This document shows, one piece after another, positions 46,125 through 57,110 of a stretch of DNA of 64,000 nucleotides. Source of the stretch: Pseudeuparius sepicola (lineage: Eukaryota > Arthropoda > Insecta > Coleoptera > Anthribidae); contig OY987305.1 of the NCBI GenBank assembly GCA_963920635.1, forward strand, positions 4,875,153 to 4,939,152, given 5' to 3'. Position numbers and translations under genes: made by a program. Under the pieces are notes generated by a model. That model was given only the letters and a program-made list of their open reading frames with translations, did not search any database and was not told the origin of the DNA. Every line of letters begins with the position of its first letter. Positions within the stretch are counted from its first letter, which is position 1.

Positions 46125-48044
46125 CAGTGTGACCCATTTGTTTTGGGGTCAGTCTGTAAAAAGTGTATCAATCGTGCGATTTGGCTGATTTTTTTTTTAA
46201 ATTGTAGAGCTCGATGAACTGCACATTTTGAACAAAAATTGCCTGGTTCGCATAAAATCCAAAGCCTACTATGACCGTTTTTATGAGCAAAATTTTAAGA
46301 AACCATATTAGCGTTTTTTTTGAAAAAATCTGTGTGCGCCAATGGATTGAGCACCCCTCGAAATGGGTATGTACAAAATTTCATCAAAATATTTTTTTGA
46401 TTTTGTAGAAAAATTAAAAATGCAGCCAAGGTACGTCTTTATTTTCAAAAATTCAAAGTTGGCCATGGAAAATAATTGAATTGTTTACTTTTATTAAGTG
46501 TCAAACTGTCTAAATTGAGTTCAGAAATTGTTTGTGCTCAATACAATTAATTATCATAATTATGGAATATTTAAGCATAAGAGACAAAATAGAAATTGTT
46601 CGACTCGTGGGCGACAACGAGCGCTCGGCAGCAGAAGCTGTGGCCGAATTTAACAATAGACACCCAGGTAGATCAGTGAGTCGAAGTACTGTACAACGTA
46701 TAAACAATATTTTTGATGAAACTGGATCGATTTCTAAAAATTTATTAAAAACTAGGCAAAATGGACGCCGTGGACTTGTTGAAAATAACAATCAAATTCT
46801 GCAATACTTTAGTGACAATCCTCGAAATAGTGTTCGAACGGCTAGTTTAGACCTTCATATACCCAGAGAGAGTATAAGGAGATGTTTGAGACAAAACAAA
46901 ATAAAACCGTTTAAGCCAAAATTTTTGCACACCCTGGAACCAGGAGATGAGGAGAGAAGATTAGAATTTTGCTATTGGCTGCAAGGTGAATATCTCCATA
47001 ATGGCAACTTTTTAAATGAAATTTTATTCACCGACGAAGCCACGTTTACTACAAATGGTGTAGTATCAAGTCAAAACTGCCGTCACTGGTCAGCTGAAAA
47101 TCCAGAGTTTATAATAAATGCAAGGAGACAATATTCACAAAAAATTAACGTTTGGTGTGGAATACTACGCGACAGAATAATTGGCCCATTTTTCTTTGAA
47201 GGGAATTTGAATGCGGCTGGCTTCTTGAATTTTCTAGAAATTGAATTTAGAAATGCTTTAGATGAGTTACCATTAAGATACCGTTTAAATTTAAAGTTAG
47301 ATGGCAGTCCTATTCATAATGCTCGTTTAATCAGAAACTGGCTAGATAATAATTTTGAAAACTGTTGGATAGGGCGAAATAGTCCTTTCTGTGAGTGGCC
47401 ACCGAGATCTCCGGACTTAACTCCTTTAGATTTTTTTCTTTGGGGTACACTTAAGCAAAATGTTTCAAGACCCCATAATTTACAAGAACTGCAAGCTAGG
47501 ATAAACCGTAGTTGTGAGGAAATTACTCCACAGCAAATACGAAATGTAATTTTGAATGTACGCAAGAGGAACGACAAATGCATTGTAGAAAATGGAGGCT
47601 TGGTAGAAGTTACAAAAATTTTATAATTTTAATTGTTTTTATGTTTTGTGTTTATAAGCATAAGGTTGTATTATTACAATTCAATTATTTTCCATGGCCA
47701 ACTTTGAATTTTTGAAAATAAAGACGTACCTTGGCTGCATTTTTAATTTTTCTACAAAATCGTTATTACTTGAAATATTTTGATGAAATTTTGTACATAC
47801 CCATTTCGAGGGGTGCTCAATCCATTGGCGCACACAGATTTTTTCAAAAAAAAAACGCTAATATGGTTTCTTAAAATTTTGCTTATAAAAACGGTCATAG
47901 TAGGCTTTGGATTTTATGCGAACCAGGCAATTTTTGTTCAAAATGTGCAGTTCATCGAGCTCTACAATTTAAAAAAAAAATCAGCCAAATCGCACGATTG
48001 ATACACTTTTTACAGACTGACCCCAAAACAAATGGGTCACACTG
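46125..48044 (+). mobile_element. Apparently intact Tc1/mariner transposon
   Basis: This 1920-bp element has TA on both sides. Its inverted repeats are about 360 bp (46125-46483 and 47677-48044), start CAGTGTGACCCATTTGTTTT and differ by very few bases and one short insertion. A single uninterrupted transposase lies between them. Close identity of the arms and an undamaged gene point to recent insertion, and the element could still be mobile. Confidence 0.95.
46562..47626 (+). CDS. DUF4817-type mariner transposase, intact
   Basis: The transposase has 354 residues from the ATG at 46562. An upstream in-frame ATG (46532) would add ten mostly hydrophobic residues and is less likely, because family members start with a motif like MEYLSIRDKIEIVRLVG. 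The N-terminal 110 residues hold two helix-turn-helix-like segments: RSAAEAVAEFN with SRSTVQRINNIFDETGS, and RTASLDLHIPRESIRRCLR. The catalytic domain follows, with Asp in FTDEATF (residue 158), Asp in KLDGSPIHN (247) and Asp in SPDLTPLDFFLWG (290). That leaves 42 residues between the second and third. HWSAENPEF and VWCGILRDRIIGPFFFEG are further family landmarks. The enzyme would cut at the CAGTGTGACCC ends and insert at TA. There is no visible defect. It may also act on other elements in the window with similar ends. Confidence 0.95.
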   Translation: MEYLSIRDKIEIVRLVGDNERSAAEAVAEFNNRHPGRSVSRSTVQRINNIFDETGSISKNLLKTRQNGRRGLVENNNQILQYFSDNPRNSVRTASLDLHIPRESIRRCLRQNKIKPFKPKFLHTLEPGDEERRLEFCYWLQGEYLHNGNFLNEILFTDEATFTTNGVVSSQNCRHWSAENPEFIINARRQYSQKINVWCGILRDRIIGPFFFEGNLNAAGFLNFLEIEFRNALDELPLRYRLNLKLDGSPIHNARLIRNWLDNNFENCWIGRNSPFCEWPPRSPDLTPLDFFLWGTLKQNVSRPHNLQELQARINRSCEEITPQQIRNVILNVRKRNDKCIVENGGLVEVTKIL

Positions 48045-48499
48045 TATATCGACAAATTTAATCAACTATTTTTATAGATTTTTTGGCGTAGAATCGAATG
48101 GAATAATTAGTTTTTTGGTAGCGTTAATAGTTTTTGAGACATGAACTATGGTTTCCATTTAAAAATATATATAACTTTGGTTCATATCTCAAAAACTACT
48201 AACGCTACCAAAAAACTAATTGTTCCATTCGATTCTACGCCAAAAAATCTATAAAAATAGTTGATTAAATTTGTCGATATATATAAGTTGTAGCCAGGAG
48301 AGAGGTTTCCAAAAAATCGAAAATTTCAGTCCTGCGCCAATGCGCGGAAACTATAAAACTTATCTAAAATCTGATTGGTCCACCAAATTCCTCTCAAAAA
48401 AGTAGTACAGTGACGTGAAAACCGCAACCCTCTAGCTTTAATAATAACCGAGATTTTTGAGAAAAACACCCAAAAACACCCAAAATGGGACACCCTGTA

Positions 48500-48932
48500 C
48501 AGTGTGTCCCAATTTAATACTGGACATCTCAGAACTACCTATATGAAGGACAAGGAAAACAAAATGGTCCCTATTTTTTTATTGGTAGTCCCAAGGGAGA
48601 GTATCTTATAGGCGGTGGTATTTGGATGGGGTAATTATTTCATGGCCTGCTATGATTTTTTAAAATAGCAAATTTTCAAGAAACACCATTAGGGTTTTTT
48701 ACGACAAAATGTTATTAAGAAAACTTGTTCAGAGTGAAAAACTGAGTAGAATTGCAAAATTTCAAAAGTCTAGGCCTACTTTGATTTTTAGCTTTTTCGC
48801 CTTTTTCTCCCACTTTTTTCTTAGAAATGTGTCCTTTCTGGAGCTTTCACGTCAAAATATTATTAAGGAAACTTGATCGTAGTGAAAAAATAAAATTTTG
48901 ACGTGAAAGCTCCAGAAAGGGCACTTTTCTAA
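48500..48932. mobile_element. Foldback MITE, family A copy 3 (truncated)
   Basis: This is the left part of the family found at 14208 and 17454, starting CAGTGTGTCCCAATTTAATA. It shares its TA with the right end of the palindromic MITE at 48497, so the two elements abut with no spacer. It stops at TTTTCTAAG, about 430 bp in, and the right arm is missing. Confidence 0.8.
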
Positions 48933-48949
48933 GTAATTTGTCATGCCCA

Positions 48950-49330
48950 GAGGAAGACACCCTGTATATTTGGCACACTTGATTTGCCAATGCCTTTAAA
49001 ATTCCTATTTTGCTCAACTTTAGCACATGTAGATTGGAACTCCCTGTATATTTGTTGTACAAATTTGGTATTTGGGGGTTTTAGGGCGTTCCGTTCAACG
49101 CTGTCAGATTTTAAATAAAAAAAATTGCTAAATTGTTCTCGTGAAAATCGGGGCGGTATACAAAAAATCGTAGCCGGCCCTGGATTTGCATTTTGAAAAC
49201 GGTGGGAAGGTCAAAAGAAGCGGTTTTTGAAGGCGTTTCAAACAAAAAAAAGGTCAGGCGATTATCTCCAAATATTAATATTTTATGGATTTGTATATAT
49301 TTAAAAGTAGATACCCTGTAGAAGCCTAAC
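48950..49330 (-). repeat. Dispersed repeat shared with 7.6-7.9 kb
   Basis: Read on the minus strand, AGCAAAATAGGAATTTTAAA, ATTTAAAATCTGACA and ATACCAAATTTG occur in the same order as at 7780-7945. It contains ACCCTGTATATT ends, as in TA-inserting elements. No coding sequence is visible and the family is unresolved. Confidence 0.6.
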
Positions 49331-50721
49331 ATTTATATTTTGTGGTTATAGCTACTTATTATAAAATACTAAATTTGAAAAACCGTCAGCTTTCCCATTC
49401 ACATTCATTATTCACTTGACCCGGGCATTCGCTCGTATTCTTCGCTTACCCACACAACAATTAATCCCTAAGGTCGGACGGTGCCGCTTTCCGCTGTCTA
49501 AATGAAGAAATAAAAAACGAATAAGAAAATCCGTCGGCGAGAATGCGAGCTCCGCGCCGGCCCCCCACCATCAAATATGACAGAGGGCATTCCTGCGCGC
49601 CTAGTGTGCTGTTTATGAGATATTTAACTGCCCTATAAATCAACACCCCCGCCCCGAAACGCGTGTAATTAAGGGCCGAGTCAATTTACCACCGATGCCG
49701 AACGCGCCCTTATTTTTCTTCTTCCGCGCGGCGCCTCGCTCCCATTCAACAGATATCCCATATCTTGGACCCGGGGATAACGCCGCCGACGCTTTCGGTG
49801 CAGCCCGGAGTCGTTCCGAACTACTCGGAACAGTTTTTGACGATTCAGTTAGAGTGTAGCCTAGCCCAACCTAACATTGATGTTTTGTGAACCTAACCTA
49901 AGTTTTTCTGCTGTTAACCAAGGTCTCTATAGACCTTGGCTGTTACCAAGTCACAGCACCACACAAATACTGTTGTTAAGTTGCAATCCTCTGTTATTGT
50001 GCCATATTGCTTTAATAGATTGGAGTTTCACTCTAAACTAAATTAATCCTACACACAAGAGTTTTAAGTTATTAAGTTTAAGCGACTCAATGCTTAATGT
50101 GTTAGTATAAATTAAATGTATATTTAGTAACTTTTTTGAAATTTTCTAAAATAAATATTGTTTATTATTAATAATAATAATAATTGTATTTCGCGTCCCT
50201 ACGTCTTATCCCATATCTCGGATTAGGAAATAACATAACCAAAGCTTTCGTTGCAGTTTCATTATCGAGCAACTCTGAACAGTTTTTAGCTCGAGTATAT
50301 CCAAATTCAACCTAATCTTGGTATTTTGTGAATCTAACCTAAGTTTTTCTGCTGTGAACAAGAAGTCCCGGCATCAATAACGCAAGTTTTGGCCTTTTAC
50401 GTGTGTTTAAACTTTGAATATTGACAATATGTGTGTGTTTTTTGTCAGTTTTGTAGATATGCCACATTTTAAAGCGTAAAGCCAAGAATATTAGTCTAAA
50501 ATTGTATTGAAAGTGTGTACCCACGGTATGTCACTAACGAATTCGAAAACAAGGCAACTATGCGCATGTACGTCAGTTGCGAATCACGAATTCTAAATAA
50601 TGTGCGGCTGCGGTTGTGTTTTACGATTTTTTATAGTTTACAGTTTAATGTGTCAAGAAAAAAGTGTAAACAACTGACTGATCGTCAGTCCAGCTCGACA
50701 GTGTTTTGAAATAGGCTAAAA
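49331..50721. other. GC-rich non-coding stretch with an internal duplication
   Basis: 49480-49860 is GC-rich. 49750-49925 and 50200-50370 are diverged copies of one segment: both contain TCCCATATCT.GGA, GAACAGTTTTT, and CCTAA followed by CTAACCTAAGTTTTTCTGCT. A (TAA)n microsatellite is at 50165-50184. It may contain the promoter of the exon at 50722. Confidence 0.5.
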
Positions 50722-50817
50722 ATGCCGGGATGTGCAGTCAGCGTATGTCCAAATAATAATAGAAACAGTAAGGGAACGGAAATCAAGTATTGTAGATTTT
50801 CCAAGGACAATAATCTG
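50722..50817 (+). CDS. First exon of a THAP-domain protein
   Basis: ATG at 50722 opens MPGCAVSVCPNNNRNSKG, then TEIKYCRFSKDNNL, followed by the donor CTG|GTAAGG. This is the N-terminal half of a C2CH THAP zinc finger. It shows M-P-x-C, a second Cys five residues on, then a short basic loop and the F.KD segment that precedes R.KW in the family. The remaining Cys-His pair would be on the next exon, which I do not find in the window. THAP proteins are DNA-binding and are also found in P-type transposases. Without splicing, the frame ends 14 codons later. The gene may be a host factor or an old transposon relic. Confidence 0.55.
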
Positions 50818-51974
50818 GTAAGGAAAAGGAAACAGATTATTTATAGAACAGAGCATTAAAAATAGGGGACTCAACGGACTTTATGCCTGGTTTATACAGC
50901 AAATAAAATAGAATGTGCAATAAAAAAATAGCCTTGTTATGGTTAAAGGGAATCATTATTTGATACCTATTTTACTCATTATTTATTATGTTGCTTTGTT
51001 TGTTGTTTAACTATAAACTAAGCATTAGTTGTGCAGGTTGTGCTTGTGTCGAGGCTTGTGTGCATTAATTGGTAAATAAGGCTTTAATTGACATAAACCG
51101 ATATACACACTGGAAGGGAAAAGTTATATTTTTGGTAAGGCTTGGAATTTTAGTTATCAATATCTTTGCCTATAACAAGTCATCTGTAAAATACTTTTTT
51201 CGATGGAGAGTTTGTGTCGATAGAAGCCAAAACTTAGTCCAGGATTACCTTACTTACAATAAATGTATTATTTAGATACTTATATGATATTTTTTATTGT
51301 CTATCAATATACGGTCTTTTAAAAGAAAAATCCTGTTAATTTAACAAAATATACATCAATTTTATTTGCATGCATACGATTAGCTAAAACGCAAAGAAAA
51401 CAAATTATTTGTAAAGTTATAATTATCAAATTAAATGTGTTTTTTATCAACAGAATATTCATTCATTTATCTAGTAATATAATATACATATTTTTAACAA
51501 AATTTATTTAAAAGAAAACGTTTAAAATAAGCAAAAAAACATAAAAAAGTATCATCTATTGCTGTGTAAAACATATGGAGCAATTTAAATTCTGATTCGC
51601 AACTGACGTCACAAGGTGCGACAGAGATAGTTATATGGATGGGCAATGACATACCGTGGGTAAGTGTATCGTGGCCTATGGTAGCTTATAACAACCTAAC
51701 CTAAGTTCTCTGTTGTCACCAAGCGTACTTTGGAACAGTTTGGAGCGGTTCAGAGCTGCTCGAAATCTGGAAATTCTAATTGGCGATCAAAGGGAACGTA
51801 TCCCGCGTCTGAGACCACTCGTTCACGTTGAGATATTTCATGTTTGAAGCTACTCGGTCGGGAGAAAAATTAGCGGTGTGTCGTTAACGTTATGAATGAT
51901 CGCATACGTTTGCTACCGGACCCGAACATAATAGTAACATAAATCGCCGGTAACGTTGCCGTCGTCGTTCGCAG

Positions 51975-52102
51975 GCGTCCAGGCTAACCTGCTTCGTGAC
52001 GTCATCTCGGGAACGGCCGACTTGATTATGTTTGGGGTCGCGTTAAAACTCGATCGGATGTCGGATGTACCGCGATGGATTGAAGTGTACATTTGTGGCG
52101 TG
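51975..52102 (+). CDS. Possible 128-nt exon
   Basis: TTCGCAG precedes the segment and GTG|GTGAGT follows it. The plus-strand frame reads VQANLLRDVISGTADLIMFG, then VALKLDRMSDVPRWIEVYIC and GV, in a GC-rich context. However, the minus strand is also fully open here (RGTSDIRSSFNATPNIIKSA and on), so the coding strand is uncertain. The pyrimidine tract is weak. I recognise neither translation. Confidence 0.25.
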
Positions 52103-52565
52103 GTGAGTCGAGAGCCTGAGGAATTTAGAAAAGCAGGGCTACCGCCTATCCCAATTAAAGTCCACATTTATTAAACGCAATAAATAAGACTGCGGAAAAT
52201 CAATGTTGTTTCTGAAAACCAATTAGACCATAATCGGCAGCGGTGGCTGTCTGAAGGTTAGCGGCATATATGGAGTTGTATTTGTTTCGAGAAGCGATAC
52301 GAGCGGTGGTCTATATGATATTATCTGGCAGCCGGGCACCGCGCAAGCTATAGCCGTCGGCACAAGCCAAAGAAGCAGGAAAGAGAGGAAAGAAGACTTG
52401 GAGGAGGAATATTGACGAGGACGAATATTTTCGAATTAATAGTTATACCCTAAGCTTATGCGGTTAGACAGAAGTTAGTGATCAAAAAGATAGAACATTG
52501 AACATTGAAGTGTTGTGTATTCTACAGTGATTTGTACATCCCGTTGATTGTTATTATACCTCAAA

Positions 52566-52757
52566 ATGGCGGAGACAATAAATATTGACGTCGTCTTGAT
52601 CGCTGCACCGTTTAAGTCGATCGTAACCATGCCCACTTTGTTTGTGGCAACTTTGACAGGTGCGCCGATCTCTCAAAAATGGCCCCGCGATTTCTTTTCT
52701 CGCTTACCGAAAGCGGTGAAATTGACCAATTGCCGGCAGCCCATCCCAATTAACTGA
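52566..52757 (+). CDS. Short ORF with a good start context
   Basis: CAAAATGGCG matches the insect translation-start consensus. 63 codons follow: MAETINIDVVLIAAPFKSIV, then TMPTLFVATLTGAPISQKWP. A donor-like ACAG|GTGCG lies inside at about 52660. There is no domain match that I know of. It could be a 5' coding exon or chance. Confidence 0.25.
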   Translation: MAETINIDVVLIAAPFKSIVTMPTLFVATLTGAPISQKWPRDFFSRLPKAVKLTNCRQPIPIN

Positions 52758-53500
52758 ATAATAAACGCTGCAAAGGCGTTCCGTTCAGGTGAGCGCCAAT
52801 TAAGTGCAAAAAGGCGATTTCATAGTTCGATTAATTGTCCGGACGGACGCAGGCGGCTGCGACAGACAAAAGAGTATCGCTTCGCAGAAATGACTAACTA
52901 ATAAGCCTGCTTGATTTCCTTATGGCGGCGCGTGCCACGGTCTCGGAACCGTTCGGAGTTTCTGCGAGTTTCTTTTGCAACTGGGGCGAGATTTCTCTTA
53001 ATTTCAGTTGTTCTGTTGTCTCTCAAAAGACAATTAATATAAATAAAATGCCCAAAAGAATGTTTAGGTAGTTAAGAAAAAGTAAAATATGGGGCGCTAA
53101 TTTAGGCAGAGTCTCACTCCCCTTGGCGGGAAAATTCCGCGCACCTGTTCGGGCAAGCCGCCATTTGGGAATAGAATCTGTCAAATACACGCAGCGTCGG
53201 GGCGGTTGGGCAGTTCGTTACCGGCTGTATTCGAGGTAATGCAGTGGCGTAGAGTGTGCGTTTTTGTGCAGTGTAGAATATCTACCGTTCTAAGTTCTTA
53301 ATATTGTTATATTATCCTGGCGAAGAATGTAAACAAACGTAAACTGATTACCTATGTCCCTATATGGCGTCATCAGTAGAAATATTTTTTATTTGTACCT
53401 TGTACCTGTTCCCTAAACACCGCAATAGCAGTATTCGATAGTCAAAAAAATTAAAAATAAATCGCTTGAAATGACCTAAAACCGGTTTTGTAATATTATA

Positions 53501-54401
53501 CAGTGCCCGCCAAAAAGTCTGCACCATATGGGAAAAATTTTTAGTAAATAACTTACGGAAAATTTGTTTGCGGCATCAGGTTTTGCTTGCTCTAGAACCA
53601 AAATTGACATAATCAAATGTTGTGACGTAGTCTTTTTTACATGTCAAATTTGACATTAATAAAAAAATGTCCGAAAAATGGTCTTATTTAACCGAATTTC
53701 GAAAAAAGTCGTAAGAAAATATGTTTCTTTCGCAATTTTATAGCCCTGTGCAAAATTTCAAGAGCCTACTACGATTTTCATATTTTGCCCTTTGTTGCCC
53801 TTTTCCGTATTTGTTAATCCATAAAAGTCGATCCTATGTAATTTAAAACACTCATTGACTGAATACATACTGCACAATACTTAGTTTACGGTCTAAATAT
53901 CCTTCGTTTCCTTTTTTTTGCAAAAAAATTAAAATGAGGGCTTGTTGAAGAAGCACGCTTGGTGCAAAACTGATCTCATTTTTACAGATAAACACATAAA
54001 TTCGATTTACAAACTTCTTTCTAAAGTAAATGGTTGTAAAAACACACAAATATTTCTGTCATGCTGATCTGATCAGAAATATCTAGAAAATTTAAAATAT
54101 TATGTCCAATAATATCCAACAAGGGCAAAATATGAAAATCGCAGTAGGCTCTTGAAATTTTGCACAGGGCTATAAAATTGCGAAAGAAACATATTTTTCT
54201 TATGACTTTTTTTTCGAAATTCGGTTAAATAAGCCCATTTTTCGGACATTTTTTTTGACATATAAAAGGGACTACGTCACAACATTTGATTACGTCAATT
54301 TTGGTTCTAGAGCAAGCAAAACCTGATGCTGCAAACAAATTTTCCGTAAGTTATTTACTAAAAATTTTTCCCATATGGTGCAGACATTTGGCGGGCACTG
54401 T
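53501..54401. mobile_element. Foldback MITE, CAGTGCCCGCCA family
   Basis: The element is 901 bp, flanked by TA, with inverted arms of about 290-300 bp starting CAGTGCCCGCCAAAAAGTCT (left). The right end differs by one base in the terminal part (CAAATGTCTG). A spacer of about 320 bp contains no coding sequence. Confidence 0.9.
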
Positions 54402-57110
54402 ATAAACCAAATTCCAAACGTTTATCAACATGCTTTCATCCCTTAGATAATGATTTGGGATATGGTTTACTGAATTTTTCAAATAAAAAATTCAAGTTGT
54501 CTGGATAAGTATAGGTGTACAAATTTAATGACTCACACATCTGTAAAAAGTTGTTTAAAATATTTTTGAGACTACTATTAACTTAACAAGATTATAACGA
54601 TATTTCCAAAGAGATAGGGAGCAATATTTCGCTCTTATTAGTTACAACCTAAATTGAAGTTTAAGCAGAAATAATTCCTTATTACAGGGTTGTTAACTCT
54701 ATACTTGTTTGGAAATCTTTAGATTTGTTTAGTTAGTTTAGTTTGTTCCCCAAACTAGTAGATCCTACATTTATAATAAATATTATTCTGTAAACGCGCG
54801 AACCGAATAAGCGGCTTCGGGAGCGACGTCCGCCGAATATTGCCGAAAACTGACGAAAACGCGCGAACGGAGTTCGTTGGGAACGGGAAACGTACAGGCC
54901 CGGCTCTAGCTGAAGTTTCGCACAGATATAATTTGTAAATGACGAAAAATTCAACACAATATGAACGAAAAGAAACCAGTTGAATTCGAATTCACGGAAT
55001 CAAGGGAAGCGGTGCTTCCATCGACTGTAGGTAGGTACTTTAAGATTATTGACAGTATTATCGCGCGTCTCTCGAACACTTCGAACTGTACATCCCCCAC
55101 GGTGGCGCGCACACACGCTTTTTTATTAGACTCCCTTATCGCAAATGAAGTAGAACCGGGGGGGTGGACACATTAAGTCCTTCCGGCGGCGGCAGTGCGT
55201 TGCCCGTCGTCTAGAAGTGCAGTCGACCCTTGTGTGTCGCGCCACCCCCGAAACTTGCAGGCATGCTTTGCGGGCTGACTTATCCAGAATTCTGTTTCTA
55301 TTCCAGAAAACCATCGGTCGACGAGGTCGGCAACCCGTCGTCGGTCAACGCTCGGTAAGTACACGATTTTTGAGAAAATTTAACACGGAAATTTCACACC
55401 AACACAAAATTTCCGAGGTGACCTAGCTGTGGAAATTTTGACAGAAGGCTCATGATGTGTCGTTTCACTTTTAATATTCTCTTATAAACATATAAAATAT
55501 GTTCTGTCAGTTTTAGTTTCCAAAAAGCAGTTTAAAATATATTTAAGATATTTAAATATTTACGTTAAAAAAAGTAAGGTTAAATGACGAGGTTTCACAA
55601 AAAGTTATTTGATAAAATTGTTTAGAATGTAATTTTAGATCTACGTACAAAATTTGAGATAGTTACAAAAAAAATTACAGTTTAAAAAAAGTTCTTCGGA
55701 ATTTTTTTTTCAATTATAATGAACCAGAAGGCTATTCCTAATGTACTGAAAAATCACCTTTTATTTACAATCCGCTTTTCTGCAATGCCTCCCTATGTTA
55801 TGGCTGCATTCAAATTCTAGTTTAGTTATTTGTGGAAAACCAGAAAAAATTCAGATTTTTTGCGGAAAATACCTTCTGGTTCTATTTACTTGATAAACAT
55901 CTTTTGAATACGGAAAAAAAATTAAAATTTGTTTACAAAGATCTGAAATTACATTCTAAACAACTTTTTCAAAATAACTTTTTGTTATACCCGTTATTTA
56001 ACCTCACATTTCTTAACTTCATGTTTTTTTTAATTGTCGCCATATTGGTGGTGATTTCACATATTTCAAAATCGATTCTTAGGTTATTGGATATGCAGAA
56101 AAGATTTACCAGAATACTTTTTTAATATCTCAACAATAAAATTCGCTCTTTTTGAATTTTCTATTATTAAATTTTGAACGAAAACGTTTTCATTTTATTC
56201 AAAAGTGACTAATATTTTCCTAGCAAACATTTAAGGATATGAAAATAAAGTTCAAAAAGCTAAAACTGACAGACTATAGAATTCTCTTTTACCTCATGAA
56301 TTTTTTGCGTATTTACTATAATTTCTTATTAAATTTTGCAGTTTTGTTCATACTATTAAATTTCCTCAGAAATCGTGGTACTTGACAAAAAAAATTCAAG
56401 GGGTAGTTTTTATTTAAAATATTACGATATTTATTAAAATTATGTTAGTTTTCAATTATAGCAATTACCAAATTTGTTGAAAATTGCTTAATTAGTATAA
56501 GAAATATTCGCCTTTTTTGGAAATGACCACACGATACGCGGGACATTGAAAAAGTGCGGCATGGAATTATCAGGAGTTCGAAAGCTGCAACGTCGCAACG
56601 CGTGGTTTAAGGGCAGCGTTGCCAGTAATCAGAAAATTCGATGTGCTGTCAATTTTAAATCGTGTCTTTTTTTTCCTGTCGACACGAAACATTGTATATG
56701 TATACATAGTATAGAAACAATGTAACACAGAAATGATGGTCAATATTATTGACATAGTATTTTTTTCCCTGTAGGCTAGGATTTTCATAATAATACAAAA
56801 TTTTCAAAATTGTTCTAACAAAAAATTAATAATGATTACTTTTTTGCCAACTGCGAACACAATAAACAATTTGACATTATGTAAAAAAAAATATATTCTA
56901 TACTTGATATCCAAGCAGATGAAGCATATTATTCGATACTCGTTTGCGATCAAACGAAATAAGTTTAGAAATCCCAAGTGACCTGTTTTGTCACAAATAA
57001 TACGCGTGACAAAACATTCACTTTTTTAATTCTAGTTTGGTGTGAAATTTTCTTATCGTCAAAGTTTTAAAATACTATATATCTTTAATTTTTCGTAATA
57101 AATAATTTAC
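54402..57110. other. Mostly non-coding, with a GC-rich island
   Basis: 54790-55430 is GC-rich and CpG-rich, containing the candidate 48-nt exon and an open frame from ATG 54961 (MNEKKPVEFEFTESREAVLP) that might be a short 5' exon ending at ACTGTAG|GTAGGT. 55440-57100 is AT-rich with nothing recognised. Confidence 0.4.
55307..55354 (+). CDS. Candidate 48-nt exon
   Basis: A consensus acceptor (CTGTTTCTATTCCAG ending 55306) and donor (GTAAGT from 55355) enclose 48 nt, a multiple of three. All three frames are open: KTIGRRGRQPVVGQRS, NHRSTRSATRRRSTL, or KPSVDEVGNPSSVNA. The last has the most protein-like composition. It lies in a GC-rich island, unlike the surrounding AT-rich DNA. No gene is recognised. 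Confidence 0.4.

Larger units (their letters stand above)
45672..48497. mobile_element. Long palindromic MITE split at its centre by a transposon
   Basis: The arms 45672-46124 and 48045-48497 are each 453 bp and reverse complements with only one difference that I could find. They begin CAGGGTGTCCCATTTTGGG and are flanked by TA. Without the inserted transposon and one TA, the two arms form a ~904-bp near-perfect palindrome. Each arm's inner half (about 237 bp) is itself a palindrome. There is no coding sequence in the arms. Confidence 0.9.
50818..53500. other. Mostly non-coding, with two exon-like segments
   Basis: If the THAP exon is used, its intron starts here. 51290-51560 is very AT-rich. 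51670-51800 repeats the CCTAACCTAAG and GGAACAGTTTGGAGCGGTTC motifs seen elsewhere. Candidate coding segments at 51975 and 52566 are listed separately. 53240 has an unpaired CAGTGGCGTAG string. Confidence 0.4.

Noticed and set aside
47314..47583. Minus-strand frame
   Set aside because: Antisense shadow of the intact transposase.
21742..55354. Joining the 33-nt and 48-nt candidate exons into one gene
   Set aside because: The phases that give the most protein-like readings do not match, and no intervening exon is found.
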